DNA of 64,000 nucleotides from Ulvibacterium sp965228935 (GCF_965228935.1 NZ_OZ245846.1:3844001-3908000), one strand, 5' to 3'. Numbered from the stretch's first letter, positions 1-9,511 are shown. A program made the numbers and translations. The notes: generated from the letters alone by a model not told the origin.

Positions 1-2262
1 TTTCCCAAACCGTCCATCCATCGGAGAAACACTGGGTATGCGGTGGACGAGCTGTTGAAGAATACCGTTTTTGGGGAATCCCAGGAGGCCTTCAATTTTT
101 GTAAGCTACTAAGCGGTAGTGAAGGAACCCTTGCCTTTACCACGGAAGTTACCTTGCAATTAGAGGAAATGCCCCCTAAACTGGCGGCCATGGTGGTCAC
201 CCATTATCAAACCTTGGAGGATTGCCTTATGGACGTTGCCCCGGTAATGCAGCACAATCTCCATACTTGCGAAATGATGGATAAGGTAATTCTGGATTGT
301 ACCAAGAATAATAGGGAGCAGCTAAAAAACAGGTTTTTTGTTTCCGGAGATCCTGCGGCTTTGTTGATGTTGGAGGTAAAGGCAGATACCCAGGAAGATT
401 TGGCCGAACAGCTAAAAGCGCTACAGTCCACCATACAAAAATCGGGACGGAGCTATGCTTCCCCTATTCTGGAAGGAAGTGAGATTAATAAGGCCTTGGA
501 GTTGCGTAAGGCCGGTCTGGGACTTTTGGGGAATATGGTGGGTGACAGGAAAGCGGTTGCCTGTATTGAGGATACCGCGGTGGCCCTGGAGGATCTATCA
601 GATTTTATAGGGGAGTTTACCCAGATTATGAAGGATTACGGCCAAGATGCCGTGTATTATGCCCATGCCGGCGCAGGCGAACTACATTTGCGTCCCATCC
701 TTGACCTTAAAAAATCGGAGGATGTTGGCCTTTTCAGAAAAATAACTACGGATGTGGCTAGGCTTACCAAAAAATATAAAGGATCGTTCAGTGGTGAACA
801 TGGGGATGGCATCGTGCGCGCAGAATTTATCCCCATGATGATCGGGGCGGAAAATTACAAGCTTTTACGGCGCATAAAAGCCTATTTTGATCCGAACAAT
901 ATCTTTAATCCGGGGAAGATAGTGGATGCCTATCCCATGGATGAATCCTTACGCTACGAAGTAGATCGGGATGAACCCGAAATCCAAACCTTATTGGATT
1001 TTTCGGATAGTGAAGGTATTCTTAGGGCCGCCGAGAAATGTAATGGGAGCGGGGACTGCAGAAAATCCGAACATATGAAGGGCGGGATGTGCCCTAGCTA
1101 TCATGCTACAAGAAACGAAAAGGATACCACTAGGGGCAGGGCCAATGCCTTACGGGAATTTCTCACTACTTCGGATAAAACCAATAAGTTCGACCAAAAA
1201 GAATTAAAGGAGGTCTTTGACCTTTGCCTAAGCTGCAAGGCCTGCTCCAGTGAATGTCCCAGCAATGTGGATGTCGCTACGCTTAAGGCCGAATTCCTAT
1301 ATCAATATCAGGAAGCTAATGGCTATCCGTTCCGTGCCAAGCTTTTTGCCCATAACACTCGATTAAACAGATTGGGAAGCAAGGTATCCGGATTGACAAA
1401 TGCCGTGTATTCCTCTTCGGTCCTAAGTGGATTGCTAAAAAAGTCGGCCGGAATAGCCCAGGAAAGACAATTACCTGAAGTATCAAGTTTTAATTTTAAT
1501 AAGCACTTGCAACAACTTAAAAATCAATATAAAGTTGAAAAGAAAAAAGTTGTTCTGTATATTGATGAGTTTACCCGTTATCTGGATACCGATTTGGGCA
1601 AGGACGCCATTGAGCTATTGACGCGTTTGGGTTATGATATTCAGCTCTTTTATGCCGAAAGCGGGCGCACCTACATTTCCAAGGGGTTTTTAAAACAGGC
1701 TAAAAAATTGGCCTTGGAAAATATGGGTAGCCTTAGGGCATTTGCAGATGCCGGAATTCCGGTCTTAGGTTTGGAACCCTCCGCCATTTTGACTTTTCGT
1801 GATGAATTGAAACGGTTTTCATCGGATACGGAAGCCACAGAGGTCATCGCATCCCATGTTTTCTTGTTCGAAGAATTCCTCTCTACTGAAATCGAGAAGG
1901 GAGAGGTGGGCCCGGAGCGTTTTACCAAGGAGCCCAAAACCATAAAAATACATTGTCACTGCCACCAGAAGGCATTGAGCAATCAAAAAGTAACCTTTGA
2001 TAGCTTAAACCTGGTCGAGAATTATACGGTGTCCATAATCCCCTCAGGTTGTTGCGGTATGGCCGGATCCTTTGGATATGAAAAGGAGCACTATGCCGTA
2101 AGTATGCAGGTCGGGGAGCTAAAATTGTTCCCGGCTGTTAGAAAATCGAAAGACGATGTGCTAATTGCCGCGAATGGCACCAGTTGCAGGCATCAAATTC
2201 ATGATGGTACCGGGAGGGAGGCCCTGCATCCCGTTTCCATACTAAAGAGGGCCCTCATCTAA
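1..2262 (+). CDS. FAD-linked oxidase / 4Fe-4S protein (D-lactate dehydrogenase-like), 5' end missing
   Basis: The reading frame is open from base 1, so the start lies upstream of the window; the GTG at 43 is internal. About 753 residues are visible. The first part is the FAD-binding/oxidase C-terminal domain of the GlcD/D-lactate dehydrogenase family (RRNTGY near the start, then SGEHGDG and FDPNNIFNPGKI). It is followed by a Cys-rich electron-transfer part: CNGSGDCRKSE, a ferredoxin-type CLSCKACSSECPSNVD, and a C-terminal CCG-type domain with CHCHQKA and PSGCCGMAGSF. Fused FAD plus Fe-S proteins of this kind oxidise D-2-hydroxyacids such as D-lactate and pass electrons to the quinone pool; the exact substrate is inferred, not seen. 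The 3' end overlaps the convergent phosphoesterase gene by 21 bases. Confidence 0.88.
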   Translation, partial: FPKPSIHRRNTGYAVDELLKNTVFGESQEAFNFCKLLSGSEGTLAFTTEVTLQLEEMPPKLAAMVVTHYQTLEDCLMDVAPVMQHNLHTCEMMDKVILDCTKNNREQLKNRFFVSGDPAALLMLEVKADTQEDLAEQLKALQSTIQKSGRSYASPILEGSEINKALELRKAGLGLLGNMVGDRKAVACIEDTAVALEDLSDFIGEFTQIMKDYGQDAVYYAHAGAGELHLRPILDLKKSEDVGLFRKITTDVARLTKKYKGSFSGEHGDGIVRAEFIPMMIGAENYKLLRRIKAYFDPNNIFNPGKIVDAYPMDESLRYEVDRDEPEIQTLLDFSDSEGILRAAEKCNGSGDCRKSEHMKGGMCPSYHATRNEKDTTRGRANALREFLTTSDKTNKFDQKELKEVFDLCLSCKACSSECPSNVDVATLKAEFLYQYQEANGYPFRAKLFAHNTRLNRLGSKVSGLTNAVYSSSVLSGLLKKSAGIAQERQLPEVSSFNFNKHLQQLKNQYKVEKKKVVLYIDEFTRYLDTDLGKDAIELLTRLGYDIQLFYAESGRTYISKGFLKQAKKLALENMGSLRAFADAGIPVLGLEPSAILTFRDELKRFSSDTEATEVIASHVFLFEEFLSTEIEKGEVGPERFTKEPKTIKIHCHCHQKALSNQKVTFDSLNLVENYTVSIIPSGCCGMAGSFGYEKEHYAVSMQVGELKLFPAVRKSKDDVLIAANGTSCRHQIHDGTGREALHPVSILKRALI

Positions 2263-3126
2263 GGATTTCTCTCCCATTTTGCCCTTACTTTTTTCTTCCT
2301 CTTCTTTTTTTGCGGTGATTGAAGCAATGAGTTCATGCATGTCCATCTCCTTTAATTCCTCGTCCGCAAAAAATGGCGATAGCTTGTCCTGATTGTACTT
2401 ATAGATTTTCCAACGTTTGAATGAATATTCAAGGGCCGTGAGGTTTTCTACCCAATCCCCGGAATTCAGATAGGTGCATTTCCCTTTTTTTGTGATATGG
2501 ATTTCCTTTTTAGGTTGGTGGATATGTCCGCAGATTACATAATCGTAATCATTTTCAATTGCTATTTCCACACCCGTTTTTTCAAAGTCACGTACATGTT
2601 TCATGGTACTTTTCACACTATTCTTTATTCTCTTGGACAATGAATAGCGTTCCCGTCCCATTTTGACGAGGATCCAGTTGACAAATCGATTTATTAAAAT
2701 AAGCAGGCCATACCCGTATCCGCCCAATTTGGCCAGCCATTTTGCATTTTGTATGGAGACATCGAACACGTCCCCATGAAAAAACCAGGCCTTTTTCCCA
2801 TCTAGATTAAGAACCAATTTATCTGAAATATGGAGATTCCCCATGGAAGTATCACTGAATTTTCTCAGAACTTCATCATGATTTCCTGTAATGTAGAATA
2901 TCTCCGTGCCTTTGGAAGCCATTCCAATAATTTTACGGAGGACTTTCATATGGGAAGGGGGGAAGTACCTTTTGCTGAACTGCCAAATATCAATGATATC
3001 CCCATTGAGAACCAATTTATTGGGCTGAATACTATTTAAGTAGGCAATAAGTTCATCGGCATGACATCCATAAGTTCCCAAATGTACATCGGAAATAACC
3101 ACCAGGTCTATTTTTCGTTTCTTCAT
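2242..3126 (-). CDS. Metallophosphoesterase, LpxH-like (UDP-2,3-diacylglucosamine diphosphatase family)
   Basis: A 294-residue calcineurin-like phosphoesterase with the full metal-binding signature in order: SDVHLG (about residues 12-17), LNGDIID, GNHDE, HGDVFD and a late GHIHQPK. These residues hold two metal ions in the family. Bacteroidota proteins of this type are usually annotated as UDP-2,3-diacylglucosamine pyrophosphatase, an early lipid A step at the inner membrane face; a hydrophobic stretch in the middle (GYGYGLLILINRFVNWIL) fits membrane association. The C-terminal tail is Lys/Glu-rich. It runs convergently into the preceding oxidase gene. LpxH function is inferred from family; another phosphoesterase substrate is possible. 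Confidence 0.82.
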   Translation of the reverse strand: MKKRKIDLVVISDVHLGTYGCHADELIAYLNSIQPNKLVLNGDIIDIWQFSKRYFPPSHMKVLRKIIGMASKGTEIFYITGNHDEVLRKFSDTSMGNLHISDKLVLNLDGKKAWFFHGDVFDVSIQNAKWLAKLGGYGYGLLILINRFVNWILVKMGRERYSLSKRIKNSVKSTMKHVRDFEKTGVEIAIENDYDYVICGHIHQPKKEIHITKKGKCTYLNSGDWVENLTALEYSFKRWKIYKYNQDKLSPFFADEELKEMDMHELIASITAKKEEEEKSKGKMGEKSLDEGPL

Positions 3127-3338
3127 CTACAACAGCATTACATAATATTAGGGTCATCTATTTGGTGGGGTAAAATTTGCCGTTCATTTTTCGGTGATGT
3201 AGGACAAATTTCTTACAAAATAAACCTATAGGTATAACTTGGAAATGAATTTGAAATCAATAATTGATTGGTATAATGTTAAGTTTACGTAATCCCCGCT
3301 GTTAAATTGTTAAGTAAGCATTAAGCCGAAGATGAATT

Positions 3339-3368
3339 TTTGTATCTCTGATTTAAGATTTACCTTTG
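3339..3368 (+). promoter_or_regulatory. Bacteroidota-type promoter of aroC
   Basis: TTTG at 3339-3342 is followed by an 18-base spacer and TACCTTTG at 3361-3368, matching the -33/-7 consensus of Bacteroidota (TTG, N17-23, TAnnTTTG). It would start transcription near 3375, about 55 bases before aroC. The rest of the 3127-3428 gap shows no gene. Confidence 0.6.
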
Positions 3369-3428
3369 GCGTTTATTGAAAACGGTACAGGTACATTTTG
3401 ACGTCATGTATCCGTTAATCCTAAGAAA

Positions 3429-4493
3429 ATGGCCGGGAATACCTTCGGAAATAGTTTTAAGCTTACCACTTTTGGTGAATCCCATGGAATTGCCATAGGG
3501 GGTGTGTTGGACGGATGTCCGGCAGGTCTGGAACTGGATTTGGAGGCGGTGCAAAAGGAACTGGATCGGCGAAGACCCGGACAATCCGCCATCGTTACCC
3601 AACGAAAAGAACCGGATAAGGTGGATTTTCTATCGGGAATTTTTGAAGGAAAGACTACGGGAACACCTATTGGTTTTGCCATTTACAATACAAACCAGAA
3701 GTCCAAGGACTATTCACATATTAAGGATTCGTACAGGCCTTCCCACGCCGATTATGTGTACGATAAAAAATATGGCTTTCGTGATTACAGGGGCGGAGGT
3801 AGAAGTTCTGCCCGGGAAACGGCCAGCCGAGTTGTGGCCGGGGCCATCGCCAAACAATTTTTAAAGGACATACGTTTTAATGCCTTTGTATCCCAGGTGG
3901 GCACACTGACCTTGGACAAACCCTACACCGAACTCGACTTTTCCCTTATTGAATCCAATCCGGTGCGCTGTCCCGATCCCGAAACGGCGCAAAAAATGGA
4001 GGAGTACATCAAGGGAATACGAAAGGAAGGGGATACCATTGGCGGAGTTATTACCTGCGTTATCCAGAACGTCCCCATAGGCTTAGGGGAGCCCGTTTTT
4101 GATAAGCTCCACGCCGAACTCGGGAAAGCCATGTTGTCCATCAATGCCGTAAAAGGTTTTGAATACGGAAGTGGTTTTGCCGGGGTAAAAATGAAGGGTA
4201 GTGCGCATAACGACCCATTCAATTCCGACGGCTCAACAAAGACCAATCACAGTGGCGGCGTACAAGGCGGAATTAGTAATGGGATGGATATTTACTTCAA
4301 TGTGGCGTTTAAACCTGTTGCTACGGTAATCCAGGGCTATGAAACTATAGACAAGGAAGGCAACAAGGTAAAGACCCAGGGAAAGGGCCGTCATGACCCT
4401 TGTGTGGTACCTAGGGCCGTACCTATTGTTGAGGCCATGGCAGCCTTGGTGTTGGCCGATTATACACTTATCGATCGTACCGTAAAATTGTAA
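3429..4493 (+). CDS. aroC: Chorismate synthase
   Basis: A 354-residue enzyme of normal length for chorismate synthase, the last shikimate-pathway step (5-enolpyruvylshikimate-3-phosphate to chorismate, using reduced FMN). Family motifs are intact: GESHGIAIGG near the N-terminus, RPSHADYVYDKKYGFRDYRG and GGGRSSARETASRV in the middle, and GRHDPCVVPRAVPIVEAM at the C-terminal end. The start ATG lies about 55 bases after the predicted transcription start. It stands before the symporter gene with a 58-base gap and appears to be transcribed on its own or with it. Confidence 0.97.
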   Translation: MAGNTFGNSFKLTTFGESHGIAIGGVLDGCPAGLELDLEAVQKELDRRRPGQSAIVTQRKEPDKVDFLSGIFEGKTTGTPIGFAIYNTNQKSKDYSHIKDSYRPSHADYVYDKKYGFRDYRGGGRSSARETASRVVAGAIAKQFLKDIRFNAFVSQVGTLTLDKPYTELDFSLIESNPVRCPDPETAQKMEEYIKGIRKEGDTIGGVITCVIQNVPIGLGEPVFDKLHAELGKAMLSINAVKGFEYGSGFAGVKMKGSAHNDPFNSDGSTKTNHSGGVQGGISNGMDIYFNVAFKPVATVIQGYETIDKEGNKVKTQGKGRHDPCVVPRAVPIVEAMAALVLADYTLIDRTVKL

Positions 4494-4551
4494 TCCGCTT
4501 TCTAGGGGTTTTCCTCCCAAAATAGTATCTTACTTCCAAAATTCATCAGGT

Positions 4552-5889
4552 ATGAAGAAAATGGAATTGCATTGGAAAATCCTAATCGGTATGATTTTAG
4601 GGTTGGTCTTTGGCTTTGTCATGACCTATCCGGATTGGGGACGGGAATTCGTCACCGATTGGATTAACCCTTGGGGCACTATTTTCGTTAAGTTGCTAAA
4701 ACTTATTGCGATTCCCTTGATCCTGGCTTCCTTGATAAAAGGAATATCGGATCTTAAGGACATTTCCAAGTTTAAGAGAATCGGACTCCGGACTATCGGT
4801 ATTTATATCTTCACTACAGTAGTTGCTATAACCATAGGTCTTTTATTGGTAAATGTTTTGCAGCCTGGAAATGGTATTTCCGAGGATACGGTCGCCAAAC
4901 TTTCGGCAACCTATGCCTCTGATAGTGGCGTTACCTCAAAATTGGACGAAGCCTTGAAACAAAAGGAAAGTGGCCCGCTTCAATTCCTGGAGGACATGGT
5001 TCCCGACAATGCGGTCAAGGCCATGAGCGAAAACGCATTGATGCTGCAGGTAATCTTTTTCACAATTTTCATGGGGATTTCCATGTTGTTGATCGGTGAG
5101 GAAAAGGCAAGACCCTTAAAGCAGTTATTTGATGCCTTGAACGAGGTAGTCTTAAAAATGGTGGATTTAATTATGCTTACCGCTCCCTATGCCGTTTTTG
5201 CCTTATTGGCCAATGTAGTAGCTTCTTCAGGAGATTCTGATCTGTTGGTGGCACTTCTAAAGTATGCCGGGGTGGTCGTCTTGGGATTATTCTTGATGAT
5301 CGTTTTTTATACCATTCTGGTTTCATCCTACACCCAAAAGAATCCCTTTTGGTTCTTAAAGGAAATTAGCCCGGCACAGTTGTTGGCTTTTTCCACGAGT
5401 TCCAGTGCAGCTACCCTTCCCGTTACCATGGAGCGGGTGGAGGAGCACATAGGGGTGGACAAGGAGGTCTCCAGTTTTGTACTGCCCGTAGGGGCTACCA
5501 TCAATATGGACGGCACCAGTCTATACCAAGGTGTTGCAGCGGTTTTCGCTATGCAGGTCCTTTGGCCTGAGGGTTTGCTGTTCAGTAATCAAATCATCAT
5601 CGTCCTTACGGCACTTCTGGCGTCCATAGGTTCGGCTGCCGTTCCCGGGGCGGGTATGGTTATGTTGGTCATTGTATTGGAATCCATTGGTTTTCCTCCA
5701 AATCTTTATCCTATAGCCCTGGCCTTGATCTTTGCCGTAGATAGGCCCTTGGATATGTGCCGCACGATCGTGAACGTTACGGGAGATGCGACCGTGTCCA
5801 TGGTGGTTGCAAAATCCGTTGGCAAATTGGGCGAACCCCATCCACAGGAATGGGACGACCATTTGGAAGAGGTAATTTCAAAAAACTAA
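4552..5889 (+). CDS. Dicarboxylate/amino acid:cation symporter (DAACS family)
   Basis: A 445-residue inner-membrane transporter with the DAACS/GltP hallmarks: the serine-rich re-entrant hairpin FSTSSSAATLPVT, the NMDGTSLYQGVAAVFAMQ helix that binds cation and substrate, and AAVPGAGMVMLVIVL in the second hairpin. At least eight hydrophobic segments are visible. Family members import glutamate, aspartate or C4-dicarboxylates with Na+ or H+. The stop is only 12 bases before the ATP-grasp gene, so it may be co-transcribed with the peptide-bond operon downstream and could supply it with an acidic amino acid; that link is inference. Confidence 0.93.
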   Translation: MKKMELHWKILIGMILGLVFGFVMTYPDWGREFVTDWINPWGTIFVKLLKLIAIPLILASLIKGISDLKDISKFKRIGLRTIGIYIFTTVVAITIGLLLVNVLQPGNGISEDTVAKLSATYASDSGVTSKLDEALKQKESGPLQFLEDMVPDNAVKAMSENALMLQVIFFTIFMGISMLLIGEEKARPLKQLFDALNEVVLKMVDLIMLTAPYAVFALLANVVASSGDSDLLVALLKYAGVVVLGLFLMIVFYTILVSSYTQKNPFWFLKEISPAQLLAFSTSSSAATLPVTMERVEEHIGVDKEVSSFVLPVGATINMDGTSLYQGVAAVFAMQVLWPEGLLFSNQIIIVLTALLASIGSAAVPGAGMVMLVIVLESIGFPPNLYPIALALIFAVDRPLDMCRTIVNVTGDATVSMVVAKSVGKLGEPHPQEWDDHLEEVISKN

Positions 5890-5901
5890 ACATTAAGAGC
5901 G

Positions 5902-6933
5902 ATGAACATTTGTTTTTTAATGTATCCTTGGGAGGAAATCGATCCCGAAAACGATACAAGCTTGGCATTGATCCATGAATGCGTAAAACGAAATCATGGG
6001 GTAGCGCTATGTAGCCCAGCTAATCTCACCATCCGCAATAGTGTTACCAACGCCTTTTGTACGGTAATCAATCGGATGGAAAAGGTTTCCAGTAGCCTGA
6101 AATCCTTCTATAAACAGGCGGACATCCGGGAAGAGATGTTGCCGTTGGCCGGATTTGACGTTATCTTTATGAGGGCCAATCCGCCTTTAGATCCGATTAT
6201 GCTCAATTTTCTGGATTCGGTCAAGGACGATGTATTCATTGTGAATTCCATACAAGGACTTCGCGAGGCCAATAACAAATTGTATACCGCAGCTTTTGGG
6301 GATTCCCATAGCAATATCATTCCGGCTACACATGTATCCAAGAACAAGAACTATCTCTTACGGCAAATCAAGGAATCCAAGTCGGATAAGATGATTTTGA
6401 AGCCTTTGAACGGTTTCGGAGGCTCTGGGGTAATCCTTATCGAGAAGTCGGCCATGAGTAATATCAAATCCTTATTGGATTTTTATGTAACTAACTCAGA
6501 TGGAACATCTAACTATGTCATACTTCAAGAATACATTGAAGGCGCGGACCAAGGCGATGTACGCATTCTTATATTAAACGGGGAACCCATCGGGGCCATG
6601 AGACGCGTACCCGGTTCGGATGATCATCGTTCCAATGTTTCCGCAGGAGGTTCCGTGGCCAAACACTCTTTGACAAAGCAAGAAAAGGCACTTTGTAAAC
6701 AAATTGGTCCAAAATTGGTAAAGGACGGCCTGTATTTTGTTGGAATAGACGTTATTGGCGGTAAGTTGGTGGAGGTCAATGTCATGTCGCCCGGAGGCGT
6801 TACCTATATGAACAAGGTATATAAAACAAAGATTCAGTCCAAGGTGATCGATTTCGTGGAAAGTAAGGTCATGGATAAACTCAAGGCTTTCCAAAGGCGT
6901 TCCAGACTACGGGACGAGGTTGAAAATGCGTAG
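5902..6933 (+). CDS. ATP-grasp ligase, glutathione synthetase-like
   Basis: A 343-residue soluble protein resembling prokaryotic glutathione synthetase (GshB) of the ATP-grasp fold. Visible parts are an N-terminal pre-ATP-grasp region with FDVIFMRANPPLD, the nucleotide-binding loop KPLNGFGGSGVILI, VILQEYIEGADQGDVRIL, and a metal-binding end VEVNVMSPGGV. The family ligates a carboxylate and an amine using ATP. No gamma-glutamylcysteine synthetase gene is near, so the product may not be glutathione. The next gene overlaps its end (ATG at 6926, stop at 6931-6933), showing translational coupling with the amidohydrolase. Confidence 0.85.
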   Translation: MNICFLMYPWEEIDPENDTSLALIHECVKRNHGVALCSPANLTIRNSVTNAFCTVINRMEKVSSSLKSFYKQADIREEMLPLAGFDVIFMRANPPLDPIMLNFLDSVKDDVFIVNSIQGLREANNKLYTAAFGDSHSNIIPATHVSKNKNYLLRQIKESKSDKMILKPLNGFGGSGVILIEKSAMSNIKSLLDFYVTNSDGTSNYVILQEYIEGADQGDVRILILNGEPIGAMRRVPGSDDHRSNVSAGGSVAKHSLTKQEKALCKQIGPKLVKDGLYFVGIDVIGGKLVEVNVMSPGGVTYMNKVYKTKIQSKVIDFVESKVMDKLKAFQRRSRLRDEVENA

Positions 6934-7753
6934 ACTTTCCATTGAAAATATCATTGAACTGATTCAATCGGAAACCCCATTTGAAGCGGTATCCGATGAT
7001 TATTCCTTTACCCTTAAAATAGAGGATTACGTTCCCTATGTTTGTGGAGCCGTTCACGATGGTCATCAATTTCGGAAATCGCTCTGGGACAACTGCCTGC
7101 ACACGGAATATGAGCGCTGGTACGAAGAGGATCCCTGTACCAAGGAAATGGTGCGTGCGCATCCCATTGTAATTGCAGGATGCGACAGCCGTTTTGAGTA
7201 TGATCTGAACCGGCCTCCGGAAACCGCTGTTTTTGATACGGCCTGGGGGAAACAATTATGGCAGAATCCCTTACCGGATTCGGAGAGACGGCACAGTTTG
7301 GAAAAACATGCCAATTTTTATCGGGTGGTACATGCCCTCATCGAAAAAATAGAATCAAAGCACAATTGGGCCTTGGTTTTTGATATGCACAGTTACAATT
7401 GGAAACGTTGGGACAGGGAAGTGCCTACCTGGAACTTGGGAACGATCAATATCGATACGAACCGATTTGGAGAAACCGTATCTTCCTGGAGCAAAAAACT
7501 GGGAAGTATCAACTTACCCAATGGCATAAAGCCTTCTTCGAAGATCAATGATACCTTTCAGGGAAATGGCCATTTTTTAAAGTACATCACCCGAAATTTT
7601 GATCAAACCCTGGTACTCGCCACGGAAATCGCCAAAGTGTATTGCGATGAGCTTACCGGAATTCTTTATCCGGAAGTGGTGCATTCCGCCGAGGAGCAAT
7701 TAAAAGAATTGATACCTTTGCAGGTCACGGAATTCTTGGAGGAAAAGTTATGA
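6926..7753 (+). CDS. N-formylglutamate amidohydrolase family protein
   Basis: A protein of about 275 residues in the N-formylglutamate amidohydrolase family, zinc enzymes that hydrolyse N-acyl amino acids. Support comes from YVCGAVHDGHQF and ALVFDMHSYN, which carry the typical metal-binding histidines, and the late TEIAKVYCDE. The start is placed at ATG 6926 rather than the TTG at 6920 because ATG is stronger and gives the short overlap typical of coupled genes. It sits between an ATP-grasp ligase and a DUF1704 peptidase in a three-gene operon, which suggests a peptide or acyl-amino-acid role rather than histidine degradation: no hut genes are near. Confidence 0.85.
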   Translation: MRRLSIENIIELIQSETPFEAVSDDYSFTLKIEDYVPYVCGAVHDGHQFRKSLWDNCLHTEYERWYEEDPCTKEMVRAHPIVIAGCDSRFEYDLNRPPETAVFDTAWGKQLWQNPLPDSERRHSLEKHANFYRVVHALIEKIESKHNWALVFDMHSYNWKRWDREVPTWNLGTINIDTNRFGETVSSWSKKLGSINLPNGIKPSSKINDTFQGNGHFLKYITRNFDQTLVLATEIAKVYCDELTGILYPEVVHSAEEQLKELIPLQVTEFLEEKL

Positions 7754-8922
7754 TAGAAGAAGCGGAACGAGCCGAAATTAAACTGGAGCACGCCGGTTTA
7801 TTCGAAATTGATGATCGTTTGGATGGATTGGTAAAGAAAATAGAATTGCTAAGCCATGTAAATCCCATGAACATCGAAAAGGAAAAGCAACGGTTTTTTG
7901 CTTCAAAATATGTGGATGAACCAAGATTTAGGTATCCTAAGCTAAAGTTTGATCCTTACAAATTACATCGACTTTTCTTTTCACAGCGTTTGGAAAAGAT
8001 TGCCGATGACCAAGTGAGGAAATTATACAGGGATACCATCTATTTCTACTCTAATATGGTGGAATGCATTGAGACCATAGGAGAGGGGGAATCCTTTTAC
8101 TACAATTCCCTTCAAGTATATGGGACTCCCACGGAAAGGGACGTGCAAAACGCCAAATTCATATTGCATTTTGATGATGAACCCAATCTGGAAGATATGG
8201 AGAAACGGTTTGATTGTTATGAAGCAAAAGCCTATTTTCTGGACTTTGTAAAGCGATACGACTTCCCACTTAACATTAAATTTTCCACCCATATCGCGGC
8301 CGAGGCTATGGTCAGTAACATTTCTAGGACCTTGCTGATCAAAAGAAATGTAAAGTTTAGTAAAAATGAATTGCGGACCTTGGCCAACCATGAAATTGGG
8401 GTGCATTTGGTCACCACGTTCAACGGATTGGTGCAGCCTTTGAAAATTTTTTCCAATGGATTTCCCAAAAATGAAGAAACCCAAGAAGGATTGGCCGTTT
8501 TTAGCGAATATATGAGTGGCGTACTTACCTTGAAACGTTTAAAGGAACTGGCCTATCGGGTATTGGCTTCGGATAGCCTGATCAAAGGATATAGCTTTGC
8601 GGATACTTTTGATATGATCCATAACCAATACAAACTTGATCGTCATGAAGCCTTTACCATTACCCTTAGGGCGCATAGGGGAGGGGGGTTCACCAAAGAC
8701 CACCTGTATCTAAGCGGACTTCGAAAAATCTACAAACGGTACAGTAAGGAAAAATCCATGGATGTATTGTTGACGGGAAAGGTAACCTTGGAACGTGAAA
8801 AGGACATTGAACATCTGTTGGATTTGGGTTTGGCCAAGAAAATTACCCATACGAACTTGGCCTACGAACAAAACTTGAACCAAAACAGGACACTGGATTT
8901 TATTTTGAATAACCTTAAGTGA
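7750..8922 (+). CDS. DUF1704 (QEGLA-motif) family metallopeptidase-like protein
   Basis: A 390-residue member of the DUF1704 family, often called 'flavohemoglobin expression-modulating QEGLA motif protein'. The zinc-peptidase signature is visible: NHEIGVH (HExxxH, residues 213-219) followed by TQEGLAVFSEY (QEGLA at 245-249, with a glutamate placed as the third ligand). Eukaryotic relatives (MATCAP proteins) are tubulin carboxypeptidases, so a carboxypeptidase-like activity is the best inference. Its ATG overlaps the stop of the amidohydrolase gene by four bases. With an ATP-grasp ligase, an amidohydrolase and a peptidase in one operon, the set looks made to build and cut a small peptide or acyl-amino-acid conjugate. 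Confidence 0.85.
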   Translation: MIEEAERAEIKLEHAGLFEIDDRLDGLVKKIELLSHVNPMNIEKEKQRFFASKYVDEPRFRYPKLKFDPYKLHRLFFSQRLEKIADDQVRKLYRDTIYFYSNMVECIETIGEGESFYYNSLQVYGTPTERDVQNAKFILHFDDEPNLEDMEKRFDCYEAKAYFLDFVKRYDFPLNIKFSTHIAAEAMVSNISRTLLIKRNVKFSKNELRTLANHEIGVHLVTTFNGLVQPLKIFSNGFPKNEETQEGLAVFSEYMSGVLTLKRLKELAYRVLASDSLIKGYSFADTFDMIHNQYKLDRHEAFTITLRAHRGGGFTKDHLYLSGLRKIYKRYSKEKSMDVLLTGKVTLEREKDIEHLLDLGLAKKITHTNLAYEQNLNQNRTLDFILNNLK

Positions 8923-9071
8923 TTATCGCCTCGTCTTTTAGGATTCACGTCCAATTGGATAATCAAAAGCGAGCTTATCATTTTGAACGGGTTTTGACAC
9001 CAATTGTAACGAAAGTTGAACACAGAAATTAGAAAACGAGGTGGTTTCTATCCAATTTTTACTTTAGGGAA

Positions 9072-9359
9072 ATGAAGATTTTTTATGTCTATATCCTTGA
9101 GTGTTCGGACAAGACTTTCTATACCGGTATAACCGCTAACCTGTCAAAAAGAGTGGAGTCTCATGCCAACGGCAAATATCGGGATAGCTACACGTTTTCA
9201 AGAAGGCCGATTAAGTTGGTTTTTTTCTGTGAGTTCACCGATCCAAATAGGGCAATTGGCATGGAAAAACAAATCAAAAGATGGTCAAGGGCCAAAAAGC
9301 AGGCCTTGATAGATGGTAATTATGACCAATTGCCAAATCTTGCTAAAAAGAAATTTTAA
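9072..9359 (+). CDS. GIY-YIG nuclease domain protein
   Basis: A single-domain, 95-residue GIY-YIG protein. The signature is FYVYILECSDKTFYTGIT (VYI...YTG), followed by the conserved LSKRVESHANGK region and a late MEKQIKRWSRAKKQALI with the glutamate that binds metal in the family (UPF0213/UvrC-N type). Function is unknown for these lone domains. It is immediately followed by a 138-base nested palindromic element, an arrangement also reminiscent of REP-associated proteins. The gap before it (8923-9071) holds nothing recognisable. Confidence 0.88.
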   Translation: MKIFYVYILECSDKTFYTGITANLSKRVESHANGKYRDSYTFSRRPIKLVFFCEFTDPNRAIGMEKQIKRWSRAKKQALIDGNYDQLPNLAKKKF

Positions 9360-9370
9360 ACGCCGTGATG

Positions 9371-9508
9371 GTTCTCGATACAATTTTATTTCTCATTGTC
9401 AATTCGAAATAAAATCACTCGAACTGACATCGCATGAATTTGATTTAATGATTTTGTCACTTCGAGTGGATTTTACAAACGAAGTGAAGTAAAATTTGTA
9501 TCGAGAAG
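9371..9508. repeat. Nested palindromic element next to the GIY-YIG gene
   Basis: The outer arms are GTTCTCGATACAATTTTATT at 9371 and AAAATTTGTATCGAGAAG ending at 9508, which are near-perfect reverse complements. Inside are two further hairpins: GTCAATTCGA (9398-9407) with TCGAACTGAC (9419-9428), and a perfect CACTTCG (9458-9464) with CGAAGTG (9480-9486). The layout resembles REP/BIME-type or MITE-like elements. Confidence 0.75.
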
Positions 9509-9511
9509 CGT

